Positions 52,625 to 60,036 of a DNA stretch of 64,000 nt are shown piece by piece. The stretch comes from Pseudomonas fluorescens (lineage in GTDB: Bacteria > Pseudomonadota > Gammaproteobacteria > Pseudomonadales > Pseudomonadaceae). The notes under the pieces were generated by a model, which saw only the letters and a program-made list of their open reading frames with translations, had not been told where the DNA came from and made no database searches. The stretch covers positions 270,124-334,123 of the forward strand of contig NZ_CABVHU010000006.1 of NCBI RefSeq assembly GCF_902497855.1, given 5' to 3'. Numbering within the stretch: position 1 is the stretch's first letter; each line of letters opens with the position of its first letter. A program made the position numbers and the translations under genes.

Positions 52625-53959
52625 ATGAGTCACGAAACGGTCGATATCAAAGCGTGGATCGACAACCGTCCGGTTGCCGGCTATCAGTGGCTCATCATGA
52701 GCCTGTGTTTCTTCATTGTGCTGTTCGATGGTTTTGACGTCGCGGTCATGGGTTTTATCGCGCCTTCGCTGATTCAGGAGTGGGGTCTGTCCAAAGCGGC
52801 CTTTGGGCCGGTGATGAGTGCCGGTATGGTCGGTTTGGCAATTGGCGCCCTGACGGCCGGCCCTTACGCCGACCGTCTGGGGCGCAAAAAAGTGCTGCTG
52901 TTCGCCGTGACCGGTTTCAGCGTGTTGAGCCTGGCCTGTGCGTTCGCCCGCAATCCCTACGAATTGGCGGCCTTGCGTTTGTTGACTGGAGTGGCCTTGG
53001 GCGCAGCGCTACCCAATACCACCACGTTGTTGTCCGAGTACCTGCCAGAGCGCAACCGGTCGCTTTTCATTACCATTATGTTCACCGGTTTCAACATGGG
53101 GTCGGGGTTGGGCGGTTTTTTGGCTGCCTGGTTGATTCCACAGCACGGCTGGCAATCAGTGCTGCTGGCGGGTGGCATCCTGCCGCTAGTGTTGTTGCCA
53201 TTCCTTTGGTTGCTGTTGCCCGAGTCTGCACGTTTTCTTGCAAGTAGAAATGCTCCCGCCAGCCAGATTGCCAAAGTGCTGAATAAACTGGGTGGCACCT
53301 TCTCGTCCACCACGAAATTCACCATGACCGAACCAAAGGCCCAGCTCAAGGCGCCTGTTCGCATGCTGTTCAGCGAGGGCTACCGGTTCGGCACCGTTGC
53401 GCTGTGGACGACCTACTTCATGGGGTTGCTGGTGATCTACCTGACCATGGGCTGGATGCCGACGCTGTTGCGCGAAGGTGGCCTGTCCATTGAGCGGGCG
53501 GCGACTATCACCGGCCTGTTCCAGATCGGTGGCACGGTCGGCGCGATTGTGGTCGGTTGGGCGATGGATCGGCGCAATCCCAACCGCGTGATTGCCACGG
53601 CTTATGCGATGGGTGGCGCGTTCATTCTGCTGTTGGGCGCATTCAGTTTGGAGTCGAGTCTGTTGGCATTCGGCGTCGTCGCGGCAGGTTTCTGCATGAG
53701 CGGTGCGCAGACCGGACTCAACGCCTTTGCTCCGGGCTGCTACCCAACTGATTTTCGCGCCACGGGTGTGAGCTGGATGCTGGGCATCGGTCGTTTCGGG
53801 GCTATCTTTGGTTCTCTCATCGGTGGTGCTGTGCTCAGCCTCGGCTTGGGGCTACCGTTGCTGTTCACCCTGTTGAGCGTGCCTGCCTTCATCGCAGCAG
53901 TGGCAATCATGGCCAATGGTCATGCTCGGCGCCGGGTCAACCGCGTGGTAGTGGCGTAA
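52625..53959 (+). CDS. galT: Gallate-type MFS transporter (AAHS family)
   Basis: 444 residues. 'VDIKAWIDNRPVAGYQWLIMSLCFFIVLFDGFDVAVMGFIAPSL' in outline: the AAHS helix 1 with the DGFD motif at about residues 35-40. Then 'PYADRLGRKKVLLFAVTGFS', 'GVALGAALPNTTTLLSEYLPER' and 'YPTDFRATGVSWMLGIGRFGA'. It matches the GalT/PcaK group of aromatic acid:H+ symporters and stands first in the order galT-(galA)-galP-galR known for Pseudomonas gallate loci. The ATG at 52625 is chosen over an upstream one (52544) for its ribosome site and family start. Intact, though the pathway around it is broken. Confidence 0.85.
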   Translation: MSHETVDIKAWIDNRPVAGYQWLIMSLCFFIVLFDGFDVAVMGFIAPSLIQEWGLSKAAFGPVMSAGMVGLAIGALTAGPYADRLGRKKVLLFAVTGFSVLSLACAFARNPYELAALRLLTGVALGAALPNTTTLLSEYLPERNRSLFITIMFTGFNMGSGLGGFLAAWLIPQHGWQSVLLAGGILPLVLLPFLWLLLPESARFLASRNAPASQIAKVLNKLGGTFSSTTKFTMTEPKAQLKAPVRMLFSEGYRFGTVALWTTYFMGLLVIYLTMGWMPTLLREGGLSIERAATITGLFQIGGTVGAIVVGWAMDRRNPNRVIATAYAMGGAFILLLGAFSLESSLLAFGVVAAGFCMSGAQTGLNAFAPGCYPTDFRATGVSWMLGIGRFGAIFGSLIGGAVLSLGLGLPLLFTLLSVPAFIAAVAIMANGHARRRVNRVVVA

Positions 53960-54002
53960 CAATATTTCTTCGAACCCAGGAATTTAGAATCAGGACAGGG
54001 AG

Positions 54003-54170
54003 GTGCCCGTCGAAGTCACGACGCGTCACTTGCAGCATATGCAGCATATGCAGCATATGCAGCATATGCAGCATCAGTTGGCCGGTATCGAAAAGCTCGA
54101 AGGCACCTATCCGTTCACCTTGGAGCGCAGTGCCAAGGGCTATCGCCTGAACAAGTTCCTGAGTTTATGA
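54003..54170 (+). pseudogene. galA: Remnant of gallate dioxygenase galA (LigA-like C-terminal part)
   Basis: A 55-codon stretch in one frame ends 'QLAGIEKLEGTYPFTLERSA' and 'KGYRLNKFLSL'. The block 'GTYPF....S.KGYRLNKF' is the conserved start of the LigA-like domain of extradiol dioxygenases, found at the C-terminal end of GalA. Position between galT and galP is where galA belongs. The catalytic LigB-like domain (about 300 residues) and the end of the LigA part are missing. The segment also contains a 9-bp tandem repeat. Assignment rests on one motif plus synteny. The rest of 53960-54360 holds no gene. Confidence 0.6.
54033..54074. repeat. Short tandem repeat, CAGCATATG x 4.7
   Basis: Four perfect 9-bp units CAGCATATG and a partial fifth (CAGCAT), encoding repeated Gln-His-Met in the galA remnant frame. 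It is likely a slippage expansion in decaying DNA. Confidence 0.9.
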
Positions 54171-54360
54171 AGACCCGCAACCAACAGGTGCTCTACTCGG
54201 TGGCGGGCAAAACCTCTCGCTGATCATTCGGGGCGACCGCTCCGCCAGTTCTCGGCGACCCTGCCTGGGTCGCCATTACCCATTTTTCGTTTGATCTCAC
54301 TGTGCCCGGCAAATAAGGGCGCAGGGCACTCCTTTAGCCAAAAATCGGAAAACAATAACA

Positions 54361-55608
54361 ATGAAAATCACCGTTAATCGTCGAATCGCTTGCTCGCTGG
54401 CCGTTGCTTGCGCGGCACCTCTGGAAATTCAGGCTGCAAGTTTTATAGAAGACGCCAGCGCGAACCTGAACCTGCGTAACTTCTATATCAATCGCAACTT
54501 TACCAATCCGGCATACCCACAAGGCAAGGCCGAAGAGTGGACGCAGAACTTTATTCTCGATGCTCGTTCCGGTTTCACCCAGGGTACGGTGGGATTTGGC
54601 GTGGATGTGTTGGGACTCTATTCGGTCAAGCTTGATGGCGGGCAGGGCACAGCTGGTACGCAGCTGTTGCCGATCAATAGCGATGGGCGTCCTGTCGATG
54701 ATTTCGGCCGTCTGGCGGTTGCCGGGAAAATGAAAGTGGGCAAAACCGAACTGAAGGTCGGTGAGTGGATGCCGGTATTGCCTATCCTGCGTTCCGACGA
54801 TGGCCGCTCGCTGCCGCAAACTTTCCAAGGCGGTCAGATCACCTCACAGGATATCAACGGCCTGACTCTATACGGCGGCCAGTTCCGGCAGAACAGCCCG
54901 CGTAACGACTCGAGCATGGACGACATGTTCATGCAAGGCGAAACCGCGTTCACGTCCGATCGCTTCAACTTCGTCGGCGGTGAATACAGCTTCAACGACA
55001 AGCACACCATGATCGGCCTGTGGAATGCCGAGCTCAAGGACATATATCAGCAACAGTATCTGCAACTGGTACACAGTCAACCGCTCGGCGCCTGGACGCT
55101 GGGTGCAAACCTGGGTTACTTCTGGGGTAGCGAGGACGGCAGTGCCCGGGCCGGCGACCTGGACAACCGCACCGCCTCAGCGCTGCTCTCAGCCAAGTAC
55201 GGTGGTAACACCTTCTATGTCGGCCTGCAAAAGCTCACGGGTGATGATGCGTGGATGCGGGTCAACGGCACCAGTGGTGGCACGCTGGCCAATGACAGCT
55301 ACAACAACAGCTACGACAACGCCCGGGAGAAGTCCTGGCAACTGCGCCACGACTACAATTTTGTCGCCTTGGGTATTCCCGGGCTGACCTTGATGAACCG
55401 CTACATCAGCGGCGATAACGTACACACCGCGACTGTTAGCAACGGCAAGGAGTGGGGCCGGGAGTCGGAACTGGCCTACACCGTGCAGAGCGGCATTTTC
55501 AAGAACCTCAATCTGCGCCTGCGCAACTCCAGTATCCGCCGCGACTACAGCAGCAACGAGTTTGACGAAAACCGCCTGATCGTCAGCTATCCTTTCAGTC
55601 TGCTCTGA
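54361..55608 (+). CDS. galP: OprD-family porin of the gallate locus
   Basis: 415 residues. Signal peptide 'MKITVNRRIACSLAVACAAP' through 'LEIQA', then the OprD start 'ASFIEDASANLNLRNFYINR', loops with 'RSDDGRSLPQTFQGGQI', and final strands 'FDENRLIVSYPFSLL'. It lies between the galA remnant and galR, as galP does in P. putida-type gallate clusters, and would pass gallate or similar aromatic acids. Apparently intact. The terminal residue is Leu, not Phe. Confidence 0.87.
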   Translation: MKITVNRRIACSLAVACAAPLEIQAASFIEDASANLNLRNFYINRNFTNPAYPQGKAEEWTQNFILDARSGFTQGTVGFGVDVLGLYSVKLDGGQGTAGTQLLPINSDGRPVDDFGRLAVAGKMKVGKTELKVGEWMPVLPILRSDDGRSLPQTFQGGQITSQDINGLTLYGGQFRQNSPRNDSSMDDMFMQGETAFTSDRFNFVGGEYSFNDKHTMIGLWNAELKDIYQQQYLQLVHSQPLGAWTLGANLGYFWGSEDGSARAGDLDNRTASALLSAKYGGNTFYVGLQKLTGDDAWMRVNGTSGGTLANDSYNNSYDNAREKSWQLRHDYNFVALGIPGLTLMNRYISGDNVHTATVSNGKEWGRESELAYTVQSGIFKNLNLRLRNSSIRRDYSSNEFDENRLIVSYPFSLL

Positions 55609-55617
55609 CTGCAGGGC

Positions 55618-56817
55618 TTACTGCTCGAGGATCACCCGGCGAATCATGTCCATCAGCGCTTGCGCCACCGGAGAGTGCAGGCAGCCGTTGCGATAAGTCA
55701 GGCCGATGGCGCGGGTGGTCTGTTGCAGCGTCAGCGGCAGGATGCACAACTCACCGGAGGCAATCTCCTGTTCCAACTGGTGGGCGGACACTGCCGCGAG
55801 CATGTCCGAACGCAGCAACAGGCCTCGGATGATCGCCATGTCGCCGCTTTCCACCCTCGGGCGGGGAGGTGCGATACCGAATCGGGCGAAGCACTCATCG
55901 AGCATTTGCCTGGCGGGGGATCCTGCCCGAGGCAGCACCCATTGGGCGGCGCCGAGTTCGTCGTGCAGGGCGGTTTTCGAATACAGCGGGTGATCACGCC
56001 GCGCCACCACGACCATATCCTCCGTGAGCAACACTTCACCGGTCAGGTCGCTGGCATAGGCCTGGGATCGCAGGGCGCCAAAAATGAAGTCGACATCGCC
56101 GGCTCGCAACTCAGTCGCCAGCAGATCGAATGGGCTTTCGTTGGTGATCACTTGCGTCGACGGGTGTTCGGCCATCAAGCGCAGGATGGCTTCGGGCAAG
56201 ATACGCGTACGTCCCAGGGGCAGGGCACCGACATGTACCACGCCTTGCAGGGCACCGCGCATGGCGGTGATATCGGTCTCGATATGGCGTAACTCGTTCA
56301 GCGCCCGGCGGATTGGGAACAGGATTTCATTGCAGGCACGGGTCGGTTGCAATCCGCGAGGCGTACGCTCGAACAATGATTGGCCACAGCCATTTTCCAT
56401 GACCTTGATGGTCGAGCTGATCGCCGGCTGGCTCAGACCCAGCAGGTTGGCAACTGTCTGCATATGATGGGTTTCACAGAGTTTGACGAACACCTCCAAA
56501 CGCCTGTTCTGAAACAGGTACAGCGGTTCGACAGCACGTTTTTCCCCGCTGCCCAATAATCGCGGCACGCTTTCCAGTTCGGCCAGCACCCGCCGCGCCC
56601 GAGGCAATAGCCGTGCGCCGTAATCAGTCAGGCGCATACCGTTGGCGTGGCGTTCGAACAACGGCACACCCAGCCGGGCCTCCAGCTCGGAAATCGATCG
56701 GGTCACCACCGATTGGGCCCGATACAAGGCTACCGAAGCTTTGGAAACGCTGCCATGGTCGGCGACCCGGACGAAGGCTCGCACGTGCATCAGGCTGGGA
56801 AGTTCATCGGATTCCAT
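55618..56817 (-). CDS. galR: LysR-type regulator with two helix-turn-helix domains (GalR-like)
   Basis: 399 residues, same layout as the protein at 39258. First DNA-binding domain 'GSVSKASVALYRAQSVVTRSI' (22-42), second 'HHMQTVANLLGLSQPAISST' (117-136), each followed by a wing ('LFERHANGMRLTDYG'; 'LFERTPRGLQPTR'), then the effector domain 'GVVHVGALPLGRTRILPEAI'. It is convergent with galP and divergent from the galB remnant. Intact, while the genes it would control are largely lost. It could still act on the island C operon. Confidence 0.87.
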   Translation of the reverse strand: MESDELPSLMHVRAFVRVADHGSVSKASVALYRAQSVVTRSISELEARLGVPLFERHANGMRLTDYGARLLPRARRVLAELESVPRLLGSGEKRAVEPLYLFQNRRLEVFVKLCETHHMQTVANLLGLSQPAISSTIKVMENGCGQSLFERTPRGLQPTRACNEILFPIRRALNELRHIETDITAMRGALQGVVHVGALPLGRTRILPEAILRLMAEHPSTQVITNESPFDLLATELRAGDVDFIFGALRSQAYASDLTGEVLLTEDMVVVARRDHPLYSKTALHDELGAAQWVLPRAGSPARQMLDECFARFGIAPPRPRVESGDMAIIRGLLLRSDMLAAVSAHQLEQEIASGELCILPLTLQQTTRAIGLTYRNGCLHSPVAQALMDMIRRVILEQ

Positions 56818-56975
56818 GGCAAGCGTACTCTGGGGATCAATGTTCGAGCCTGACTATGCATCGCCTGTTTGGCCACAGGCAATAAAAAAAAAGCATACCT
56901 CGAACACTGTAACGCATTACTCCCTCAGTGGATCGCGGTGCGAGGCTCTTTCGAAACGCAGGAGGAGAAACCGCA

Positions 56976-57273
56976 ATGATCGAATCACCAAAAAATGCGC
57001 TGGTCGTCAGTGCCCACTCTGCCGATTTTGTCTGGCGTGCCGGCGGAGCCATCGCTGTTTCGTCTCGCCGATGTGTTCCGTCGAGTCCAGCCTGAGTTTG
57101 TCCTCAGTCACTCTTTGAAAGACCCGTACAACTACGATCATCCGCTGGCCATGAACCTCACCCAGGATGCGCGCATCATCGCCCAGGCTGAAGGCTACAA
57201 ACCGGGTGAGAAAATTGTCGGCGCACCACCGGTGTACAGCTTCGAAGCGCATCAGCCCGAGCAATGCGAGTAA
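56976..57273 (+). pseudogene. galB: galB remnant with internal deletion and lost C-terminus
   Basis: Starts well ('GGAGGAGAAACCGCA' then ATG at 56976) with 'NALVVSAHSADFVWRAGGAI', then jumps with a frame change to 'LFRLADVFRRVQPEF' (reading on as 'DPYNYDHPLAMNLTQDA'). Compared with the intact galB at 38366, about 70 codons are missing in the middle. After 'QPEQCE' it hits a stop created by a second deletion that joins it to galC. About 75 C-terminal codons are gone. Not functional. Confidence 0.88.
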
Positions 57274-57285
57274 ACCGGCATCGTC

Positions 57286-57969
57286 GTGCGCAACATTGCC
57301 CGGGCCGAGCGGGCGCTGGTCGATGAGCTGCAACGCTACGGTGTCGCGACGATTCATGAAGCGCAGGGCCGCAAAGGTCTGCTGTCGCCTTCGATCCGCC
57401 CCATTCAGCGGGACACCGTGATCAGCGGTTCGGCGGTGACGGTACTGGTCGCACCGGGTGACAACTGGATGTTCCATGTGGCCGTGGAGCAGTGCCGTCC
57501 AGGCGATATTCTGGTGGTCGCTCCGAGCTCCCCCTGCACCGACGGCTACTTCGGCGACCTGCTGGCGACCTCGCTCAAGGCCCATGGCGTGCGCGCACTG
57601 GTCATCGACGCCGGCGTGCGCGACACCCATACATTGCGCGAGATGGGCTTTCCGGTCTGGTCTCGGGCGATCAGCGCGCAAGGCACGATCAAGGAGACCC
57701 TGGGCTCGGTCAACCTGCCGCTGGTGTGTAGCGGGCAACTGGTCAATCCCGGTGATGTGGTGGTGGCGGATGACGATGGCGTGGTGATTGTGCGGCGTGC
57801 CGAGGTTGCGCAAGTGCTCGAGGCCAGCCGTCGGCGTGCCGATCTGGAAGAGCACAACGCGCTGCGACTGGCCAAGGGTGAGTTGGGGCTGGACATCTAC
57901 AACATGCGTGGCTGTCTGGCGGAGAAAGGCTTGAGGTACGTCGACAGCCTTGACGAACTCGAAGATTGA
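57286..57969 (+). CDS. galC: 4-carboxy-4-hydroxy-2-oxoadipate aldolase, N-terminus clipped
   Basis: The reading frame is open for 227 residues from a GTG at 57286 ('[19 protein letters not shown]') to the end '[13 protein letters not shown]' and keeps the aldolase active-site blocks '[19 protein letters not shown]' and '[16 protein letters not shown]'. The deletion that ended galB also removed the normal start and about 10 residues ('MSTLIGKTG..' in the copy at 37653). There is no clear ribosome site before the GTG. It may be expressed poorly or not at all, so borderline between gene and pseudogene. Confidence 0.65.
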   Translation: MRNIARAERALVDELQRYGVATIHEAQGRKGLLSPSIRPIQRDTVISGSAVTVLVAPGDNWMFHVAVEQCRPGDILVVAPSSPCTDGYFGDLLATSLKAHGVRALVIDAGVRDTHTLREMGFPVWSRAISAQGTIKETLGSVNLPLVCSGQLVNPGDVVVADDDGVVIVRRAEVAQVLEASRRRADLEEHNALRLAKGELGLDIYNMRGCLAEKGLRYVDSLDELED

Positions 57970-57971
57970 AA

Positions 57972-58169
57972 ATGACTCAGACTCGCATACCTTGCCTTTT
58001 GATGCGCGGTGGAACATCGAAAGGTGCGTACTTTCTGGCCAAGGATTTGCCTGGCCAGGAGGCATCAAGAGATCAGGTATTGCTGGCGGTCATGGGTTCG
58101 CCGGACAAGCGGCAAATCGATGGGAGCGGTGGCGGCAATCCATTGCTGGCTCCATCTACTCGGTACTGA
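57972..58169 (+). pseudogene. galD: galD remnant (N-terminal 65 codons)
   Basis: 'MTQTRIPCLLMRGGTSKGAY' through 'LLAVMGSPDKRQIDGSGGGN' matches the start of the intact galD at 36560, then diverges and stops at 58169 ('PLLAPSTRY'). About 300 residues of the tautomerase are missing. It starts 3 bases after galC, the same order as in island C. Confidence 0.87.
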
Positions 58170-58235
58170 TGTGACGAATCGCATTGCGAAGATGCGGGTG
58201 ACACACCGACGCACACGCAAGATGGCAAAGCTGTT

Positions 58236-58346
58236 GAGCATCCCGTTGTCAGAGCGCAGGTGCTGATGGAAACCACTGATTTGCCTATCGAATGTATTGC
58301 AAGCGAGGCAGGTTTTAGAACGTCCTTATCGCATTTCTGTTTCTGA
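58236..58346 (+). pseudogene. Possible AraC-type regulator C-terminal HTH fragment
   Basis: A 36-codon frame reads 'METTDLPIECIASEAGFRTS' then 'LSHFCF' and a stop. The pattern 'L.ETTDLPIE.IA...GF.....HF' is the second helix-turn-helix of AraC/CdhR-type regulators. There is no start and the last helix is altered. Short, so tentative. Confidence 0.45.
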
Positions 58347-58363
58347 CCAATGAGGAGGAGGCG

Positions 58364-58903
58364 ATGTACAGGGTCATTTTCACTGTGGGTCATTCGACCA
58401 AGCCAATCGACGTCTTCGTCCGGATGTTGCAGAGCTTTGATGTTAACGCTGTGGTAGATATTCGCACTGTGCCACGCTCCCGCACGAATCCTCAATACAA
58501 CTTGGATGTGCTATCCGAACTGCTGGCCCAATCCGACATCTCGCATTACCAAAGTGCAGATCTAGGTGGGTTACGCAAGAATTCGAAAACCGTCCCAGAG
58601 GAAATCAATGCGTTCTGGGATAATCAAAGCTTTCATAACTATGCTGACTATGCTGACTATGCTTTCTCGGACGAGTTAGATGCAGGTTTATGCCAGTTGT
58701 TGAAGCTGAGCGATACCAAGCGCTGCGCCATCATGTGCTCCGAGGCCGTATGGTGGCGATGCGACCGTCGTATTGTTGCCGACTCCCTGCTGATCCGAGG
58801 GGTGGAAGTGTTCCACATAATGGACATTAGCAAATCTACGAGGGCGACACTCAATCCATCCGCCGAAGCATCAGGCATAAAACTTTCATACCCTAAAAAA
58901 TAA
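58364..58903 (+). CDS. DUF488-like protein
   Basis: 179 residues. 'FTVGHSTKPIDVFVRMLQSF' and 'VVDIRTVPRSRTNPQYN' near the start, and 'CAIMCSEAVWWRCDRRIVAD' later, are the conserved Cys/His/Arg blocks of the DUF488 family, of unknown function. The ATG at 58364 has a strong 'GAGGAGGAGGCG' site. It is a single-gene unit at the right edge of the decayed gallate locus. A threefold 'ADYADYA' stretch at about residue 90 comes from a short tandem repeat (CTATGCTGA). Confidence 0.85.
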   Translation: MYRVIFTVGHSTKPIDVFVRMLQSFDVNAVVDIRTVPRSRTNPQYNLDVLSELLAQSDISHYQSADLGGLRKNSKTVPEEINAFWDNQSFHNYADYADYAFSDELDAGLCQLLKLSDTKRCAIMCSEAVWWRCDRRIVADSLLIRGVEVFHIMDISKSTRATLNPSAEASGIKLSYPKK

Positions 58904-59062
58904 AAGAAGGCTTAAAACCTATGCAAAATTAACCGCTGCGTACAAGAATCGCGGCCAGTTATCCGATTTGGAAATCGCTCTCTCGATTACACGTTGCGTC
59001 ATCACGTCTGTGGTCTATGGTGTGTTTCTGGGTGTAAGACTAAAGACGTAGGAGGGCGTAGC

Positions 59063-59353
59063 ATGCGAATTCGCGGGGATGTGTTTTGGCAATGGGCTGA
59101 TCCGGCGCTTCACCACCGGACACACGACGAGACGTTGGACGATGGCACGATTATCGACGTCCAAGTGAGGCTGTCGCCCGCAGGAAACACGCTAATGTTC
59201 ATCGGAGTTTATGCAGCGAGCGGCATGGCCTTGCATGAAGAGGCAGTTGATTCCAGACCAGGTGAATCAATGACTCGGGCTTTAGCGTGGGGGGTGGGAT
59301 GTGCAAGACGAGTCGCGATCGGACTTAAACCTAGCCTGAGGAATGTGGCCTAG
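59063..59353 (+). CDS. Small hypothetical protein
   Basis: 96 residues starting 'MRIRGDVFWQWADPALHHRT' and ending 'RVAIGLKPSLRNVA'. A good ribosome site ('AGGAGGGCGTAGC') precedes the ATG at 59063. No signal peptide or membrane segment. I do not recognise the family; codon use looks genuine. The gaps on either side (58904-59062, 59354-59625) show no further gene. Confidence 0.5.
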   Translation: MRIRGDVFWQWADPALHHRTHDETLDDGTIIDVQVRLSPAGNTLMFIGVYAASGMALHEEAVDSRPGESMTRALAWGVGCARRVAIGLKPSLRNVA

Positions 59354-59625
59354 ACCATTTAGCTGCAGCTTGGTTGGGGCGCGCTACCCAATAGAGCGCC
59401 AAGGTCGAGAACAATCCGTCTGATCCCAAGCTGCATACCCCGAAATAAGACCAAGGGCACGCGGTAATTGTCCTACCGCTGTCAGATCGGACAACCACAT
59501 CGGCGCTCCAAATGAGCGTTGTTCCAAAAGATTCGATAAACTTTGATCGAGCCACACATGCATTTTCAGCCTCACTGGGCTCATCCGACCTGCAAGCGCC
59601 CGAGTCTGCCTTCGTTGGTTTCACC

Positions 59626-60036
59626 ATGCTTCTGGGTGAATACGATTGCAGCCTGCGCAACATTGTCGCCATCATCGACCCTCAGTCCGCTGCCGCCGTG
59701 CCTCAGTTGCTGTTGAAACCGCAGGTATCCGAGCAGATCCGTTTGCAGCACCTGCTCGTGTGCTTCAAGCGGTGTTTCGCGACTGTGACCGTGGTGTTGT
59801 TGGGCGTGTTGGTTGCCTGGACGGCGACTCTGGACACTCGCTACGCACAACGGCTTTCAAATCCCTTGGTGTGGATGCCGGCCATGACGCTGCTGGTTGC
59901 ACTGCTGATCGAGTTGATCGTGACTGACATCCGGCAGAACTTCGATCTGCACCCGAGTGTCCAGACCCTTACACGTTCCGACGGGATGTTCTGTCGGAGA
60001 TGCTCGATGCACGGGATGAAGGCGAGGACGACATGA
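59626..60036 (+). CDS. Possible small membrane protein upstream of the TPP enzyme
   Basis: About 136 residues. Two strongly hydrophobic segments ('FATVTVVLLGVLVAWTATL' and 'VWMPAMTLLVALLIELIV') flank a basic loop, which suggests a two-helix inner-membrane protein. The N-terminal half has 'NIVAIIDPQSAAAVPQLLLK'. The end is Cys/Arg-rich and overlaps the next start (60033), and may reflect a frame change near 59965. No family recognised. It could be a small partner of the downstream enzyme or a chance frame. Confidence 0.35.
   Translation: MLLGEYDCSLRNIVAIIDPQSAAAVPQLLLKPQVSEQIRLQHLLVCFKRCFATVTVVLLGVLVAWTATLDTRYAQRLSNPLVWMPAMTLLVALLIELIVTDIRQNFDLHPSVQTLTRSDGMFCRRCSMHGMKARTT

Noticed and set aside
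54033..54074. CRISPR-like repeat
   Set aside because: The units are contiguous 9-bp tandem copies with no spacers; it is a simple sequence repeat.
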